From Clostridiales bacterium (GTDB lineage Bacteria > Bacillota > Clostridia > Peptostreptococcales > Anaerovoracaceae), in NCBI GenBank assembly GCA_022773945.1, contig JALFNS010000046.1, forward strand, positions 62,001 to 126,000: a DNA stretch of 64,000 bases, written 5' to 3'. Positions 60,019-64,000 of the stretch are shown piece after piece. A program made the position numbers and the translations under genes. A model generated the notes under the pieces. It was not told where the DNA came from. It saw nothing but the letters and a program-made list of their open reading frames with translations, and did no database searches. Position 1 is the first letter of the stretch. Every line of letters begins with the position of its first letter.

Positions 60019-60995
60019 TAGTCAAGGAGATTATACTGGCGTGCTACCTCATATGCATTATAGGAATAGTCTTCGGACTTACCTGCGGAGTGCTGGCACA
60101 CCTGCAGAAAAAAACGGAATACAACAAAATCGTGACCATGTTTCTGCTGATGCTTCTGGTTATATGTGTCTATGATCTGAGCATTTACTATTACAACTAT
60201 GTGATAGGAGGCTTCAGCAGCCTGGAGGTTATGAGGATAGGTAACTGCCTTATAGCTGCGACAATGTACTTCTGGATAAAATTCCAGTGGAAGATAATAC
60301 CGCGACAGGCCCTGTCACTTCTTGACGGAGCCGTGAGAAAGTATCTTATCTTCTATGCGGTGCTGTGGATTGTGCTCACACTGTTTTTGCGTCCGGAGCA
60401 GCTGTATACGGTTAAATGGCTTCTCCTCAGCACGGATGTGCTGCTGATTGTGGCCTTTGCGACGGCATCAATAGCGCACATCGTGTACGCGGCGGTGGCC
60501 AAGGAGAATCTGAACTTCTACTACATGTCCGTAACGACAGCGCTCCTCATATGGAACTACATATCCTACTTCTGGAGTGAAACCTCCGTATACTGGGGCA
60601 ACAGCGGCTTCATGCGGGCACCTATGGACCTGACTGTTGTGTTCTGGCTGGCCATCAGTATATTCACGGCATTCTATATCTACAAGATATGCTTCGTGAA
60701 GGCCTACGAGAATCTGGGTGAAGGAACCGGCGAGAAGGGCACACATAAGGACCTGAAGACCCGCATCGATGAAATATGCGAGATGTACAAGATTACCCCG
60801 AGGGAGAAGGAGTTCATTGAGCTCATATACAAAGGCAAAAGCAACAAGGAGATAGCCGAGGAACTGTTTCTGTCGGAAAGCACCGTAAAAACACACATAT
60901 ACAACATCTTCAGGAAGCTTGATGTGAAGAACAGAGTCGGAGTTATATGTCTGGTGAACGGTGAGACCGAAGACGTTGAAAACAGTGAGGTCTAG
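60015..60995 (+). CDS. Multi-TM LuxR-family transcriptional regulator
   Basis: ~7 TM; ITPREKEFIELIYKGKSNKEIAEELFLSESTVKTHIYNIFRKL; ATGA overlap with lysC. Confidence 0.9.
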   Translation: MIVKEIILACYLICIIGIVFGLTCGVLAHLQKKTEYNKIVTMFLLMLLVICVYDLSIYYYNYVIGGFSSLEVMRIGNCLIAATMYFWIKFQWKIIPRQALSLLDGAVRKYLIFYAVLWIVLTLFLRPEQLYTVKWLLLSTDVLLIVAFATASIAHIVYAAVAKENLNFYYMSVTTALLIWNYISYFWSETSVYWGNSGFMRAPMDLTVVFWLAISIFTAFYIYKICFVKAYENLGEGTGEKGTHKDLKTRIDEICEMYKITPREKEFIELIYKGKSNKEIAEELFLSESTVKTHIYNIFRKLDVKNRVGVICLVNGETEDVENSEV

Positions 60996-61063
60996 CATTT
61001 AAGTACTACACCGGTTTAGTACCTGATGACTAAGCCGTTCGAACTGAATACCTATTGATAAAT

Positions 61064-61114
61064 AAGATTGAGAAAAATAATATGTAGAGGAATTATTTTT
61101 CTTAATCTTTTTTT
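61064..61114 (+). terminator. Terminator hairpin just upstream of antiporter gene
   Basis: AAGATTgAGAAAAATAAT...ATTATTTTTCTtAATCTTTTTTT. Confidence 0.75.
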
Positions 61115-61132
61115 ATGTAAGGAGGATTTATT

Positions 61133-62623
61133 ATGGGTAGGAAAGTACCTATGTGGCAGTGCCTCCTCGTAATTGTCGCCATGGTTGTATTCCTCTTCTG
61201 GGGAGTAATGTTCGACAGTGCGGGTGAAGCACACATCGGTCTGATTCTGGCAGCATGTGTCGCCGGAATCGTGGGTATGGCCAACGGATGGAAATGGGCC
61301 TATATGGAACAGGGCATCCTGGCAGCCATCAACAGATCCATGCAGGCCATGCTGATTCTGGCGGTGGTAGGTGCCATGATCGGTTCATGGAAGGCCGGCG
61401 GTGTTATTCCGTCAATGATGTATTTCGGTATTAAGGTAATATCGCCTAGCGTATTCCTGTTTACCGCATGTCTTCTCTGTTCCATAGTATCACTGGCAAC
61501 AGGTTCCTCATGGTCCACGGCAGGTTCCATGGGAGTTGCCCTTATCGGCATCGGAACGGCACTGGGATTCTCAAGTGCCATGACAGCAGGAGCAATAGTA
61601 TCGGGAGCATACTTCGGAGACAAGATGTCACCTCTCTCTGATACGACAAATCTGGCGCCGGCTGTAGCAGGCTCAAACCTGTTTGATCACATTAAACACA
61701 TGATATACACGACGGGACCGTCATGGGTAATAGCTGAAATCGCTTATCTCATTATGGGTCTCACTCACAAGGGAGCAGGCGGTAACGAAGAACAGATCGA
61801 TACGATTCTCGGGTTCATATCCGACAACTTCAATATAGGTGTTCTCTACCTGATTCCGCCTGTATTCGTAATCGTGGCCGTAATCATCAAGATGCCGGCA
61901 CTGCCTGCACTCATCGCAGGTGTTCTCCTGGGTGTACCGTTCATGGCATTCCAGGGAATCAAGATCACTCCTTTCGGAGGATCATCGGATGTTCTCTACA
62001 TACTGAACTACGGACTCGAGGAGCTGCCTAGCGGATATGTCGCTCCTGAGGACGATGAACTCATGAACAACCTGGTGGGACTGCTCACAGGGGGTGGACT
62101 CCAGTCCATGATGTGGACCATATCCCTCATCATGCTGGCAATGTGCTTCGGCGGTATTGTAGACTCCACGGGAGTTATGGCGACGCTGGCCAATGCTATG
62201 CTGAAACTGGCAAGGGGTACCAGAGGAGGCCTGGTTGTGGTAACAGAACTGTCATGTGTATTCGTGAACGCTATCTGCTGCGACCAGTATCTGGCAATCA
62301 TACTTCCGGGAAGAATGTACAAGGAAGCCTTCGAAGACAGGAAGCTCAAGCCGAAGAACCTGTCAAGATGTCTGGAGGATTCCGGCACAATCACTTCAAA
62401 CTTCTTCCCATGGAACACTTGCGGTGCTACCATGAGAACATTCCTGCAGGTTAACAGTGCATACATTCCGTTCGCCATTCTCAACTGGCTGAATCCGATG
62501 ATTTCAATGTTCTACGGATTCACGGGAATCACAATGCAGGAAATGACAGATGAGGAGTATCAGGCAGTTCTCGAAGAGAGAGAGAAGGAGAAGGCTGAGG
62601 CTCTGAAGGCTGCAGAAGCTTAA
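61133..62623 (+). CDS. NhaC family Na+/H+ antiporter-like transporter
   Basis: GSSWSTAGSMGVALIGIGTALGFSSAMTAGAIVSGAYFGDKMSPLSDTTNLAPAVAG. Confidence 0.93.
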   Translation: MGRKVPMWQCLLVIVAMVVFLFWGVMFDSAGEAHIGLILAACVAGIVGMANGWKWAYMEQGILAAINRSMQAMLILAVVGAMIGSWKAGGVIPSMMYFGIKVISPSVFLFTACLLCSIVSLATGSSWSTAGSMGVALIGIGTALGFSSAMTAGAIVSGAYFGDKMSPLSDTTNLAPAVAGSNLFDHIKHMIYTTGPSWVIAEIAYLIMGLTHKGAGGNEEQIDTILGFISDNFNIGVLYLIPPVFVIVAVIIKMPALPALIAGVLLGVPFMAFQGIKITPFGGSSDVLYILNYGLEELPSGYVAPEDDELMNNLVGLLTGGGLQSMMWTISLIMLAMCFGGIVDSTGVMATLANAMLKLARGTRGGLVVVTELSCVFVNAICCDQYLAIILPGRMYKEAFEDRKLKPKNLSRCLEDSGTITSNFFPWNTCGATMRTFLQVNSAYIPFAILNWLNPMISMFYGFTGITMQEMTDEEYQAVLEEREKEKAEALKAAEA

Positions 62624-62674
62624 AAACTGACCACCATACAGAAGTTATAAACCTTCTGAACAAAATAAGTAGGG

Positions 62675-62704
62675 AGAGGCCATCGCGTTTCGCGGTGGCC
62701 TCTT
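62675..62704 (+). terminator. Rho-independent terminator
   Basis: AGAGGCCAtCGCGTTTCGCGgTGGCCTCTT. Confidence 0.65.
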
Positions 62705-62727
62705 ACCATGTACGGTGTTTCGTTTAT

Positions 62728-62956
62728 GATAACAACAGCGATTTATGAAGCCGCGCAGGCAGAGCGTGCTGCGGCTTAAGTCCTCGTCGCAGGTAACCGA
62801 AGGTTCGTCTCTCGCAGCACGCCTGTTCGAATACGGGAAGACCCCGTACTTCTCACCACGGCGTGCCGGCTCGCGCCCTCACGCGGTTACATCTGCTCCT
62901 GCGGAAGAAACCGCAGCACGCTCTGCCTGCGCGGCCTCATTCCCGCTGCTGTTATC
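62728..62956 (+). repeat. Structured repeat / candidate ncRNA element, copy 2
   Basis: ~46-nt imperfect outer stem GATAACA...GCCGCGCAGGCAGAGCGTGCTGCGG / CCGCAGCACGCTCTGCCTGCGCGGC...TGTTATC enclosing the core shared with 21142-21329. Confidence 0.78.
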
Positions 62957-63109
62957 ACGAGAAGGCCCGTGCATTGTAAGAGACTTCGAAGGAAGAAATT
63001 TTTTGGAATTTTTTAGGATTTGAATATGTTCAAATAATACCTTTTAGTGTATAATCAAAAGTTATAGAGAAGTAAATAATGTTTTAATTAATATACAGGA
63101 GGTATCACA

Positions 63110-64000
63110 ATGGATCCAAACAAAAGACCTGAAAACATGGAGAGAATCACCACGCCTGAGCTGGCTGAAGCTTTCATCGAAGAGCAGCTGGCGGCAATCA
63201 AGGAGCAGGTAGGTGACAAGAAGGTGCTGCTGGCGCTTTCGGGAGGAGTTGACTCATCTGTAGTAGCAGCACTCCTTATCAGAGCTATCGGCGACCGTCT
63301 CACATGTGTGCACGTCAACCACGGTCTTCTCAGAAAAGGAGAGCCTGAGCAGGTTATCAAAGTATTCAGAGAAGAGCTGGGCGCCAACCTTATCTATGTA
63401 GACGCTGTTGACAGATTTCTCGACAAGCTTGCCGGAGTAGACGATCCGGAAACCAAGAGAAAGATTATCGGCGCTGAATTTATCGATGTATTTGCCGAAG
63501 AGGCTTCCAAGCTGGACGGCATAAGCTTCCTGGGACAGGGAACTATATATCCGGATATTCTGGAATCTGACGGAGTCAAGGCTCACCACAATGTGGGAGG
63601 ACTTCCTGAGGATCTTCAGTTTGAACTTGTGGAACCTGTCAAGCTTCTCTATAAGGATGAGGTCAGAGTTGTAGGTAAGGCTCTGGGTCTTCCGGATTCC
63701 ATGGTATACCGTCAGCCGTTCCCGGGACCGGGACTCGGTGTGAGATGCGTGGGCGCTATTACCAGAGACAGACTGGAAGCCGTTCGTGAAGCGGATGCCA
63801 TCGTGAGAGAGGAAATCGGCAAGATGAATCCTGCTCCATGGCAGTATTTCGTTTCTATTCCTGACGTCAAGTCAACAGGAATCAAGGACGGTAAGAGATA
63901 CATGGGATGGGCTGCTGTAATCAGAGCTATCAATACGGTTGATGCTGTAACAGCTCAGTCAGTTGAAATTCCGTGGGATATGCTCTGCAAAATCCGTGAC
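63110..64000 (+). CDS. guaA: GMP synthase ATP-pyrophosphatase (PPase) subunit/domain, truncated by window end
   Basis: VLLALSGGVDSSVVAALLI; LGQGTIYPDILES; PFPGPGLGVR; no N-terminal glutamine amidotransferase domain. Confidence 0.88.
   Translation, partial: MDPNKRPENMERITTPELAEAFIEEQLAAIKEQVGDKKVLLALSGGVDSSVVAALLIRAIGDRLTCVHVNHGLLRKGEPEQVIKVFREELGANLIYVDAVDRFLDKLAGVDDPETKRKIIGAEFIDVFAEEASKLDGISFLGQGTIYPDILESDGVKAHHNVGGLPEDLQFELVEPVKLLYKDEVRVVGKALGLPDSMVYRQPFPGPGLGVRCVGAITRDRLEAVREADAIVREEIGKMNPAPWQYFVSIPDVKSTGIKDGKRYMGWAAVIRAINTVDAVTAQSVEIPWDMLCKIRD

Noticed and set aside
62745-63023. 92-aa ORF over structured element copy 2
   Set aside because: Same reason; no SD and it runs through both arms of a long inverted repeat
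62957-63109. Purine riboswitch upstream of guaA
   Set aside because: No guanine/adenine aptamer core found; region is short and AT-rich

Overview
The window looks like one contig segment of an anaerobic Firmicute, probably a Clostridia/Anaerovoracaceae-like organism (inference from gene content and order). Its right half is a housekeeping core: the S10-spc-alpha ribosomal protein supercluster with secY, adk, map, infA, rpmJ and rpoA, then metK, an aspartate kinase, an NhaC-type antiporter and a partial guaA. The left half is accessory. (i) It opens with the 3' part of a cobalamin riboswitch plus terminator ahead of a secreted GLUG/Ig-like surface protein and a secreted subtilisin, which share a Lys-rich C-terminal domain. 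(ii) A sigma-54 catabolic island follows: SDR, divergent GcvPA/GcvPB-like pair, AcoX/NAD-kinase-like protein, second SDR, PAS-AAA-Fis activator and a GPH-type transporter. It has two -24/-12 promoters and a shared 16-bp palindromic UAS, TTATCRWAWRTGATAA. (iii) A tandemly duplicated ~288-bp locus encodes 28-aa hydrophobic peptides with an SD-sequestering hairpin and a convergent antisense RNA promoter/terminator, so it looks like a type I toxin-antitoxin system. (iv) Next to it is a ~240-bp noncoding tract with nine ATTGTCC(AT)-type words. (v) A pair of distant noncoding elements (~188 and ~229 nt) share a conserved core, with stems kept by compensatory changes; this is the best candidate for an undescribed structured RNA or mobile hairpin. 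No tRNA, rRNA, CRISPR array or transposase was found. All family names come from reading motifs by eye; no database search was run.
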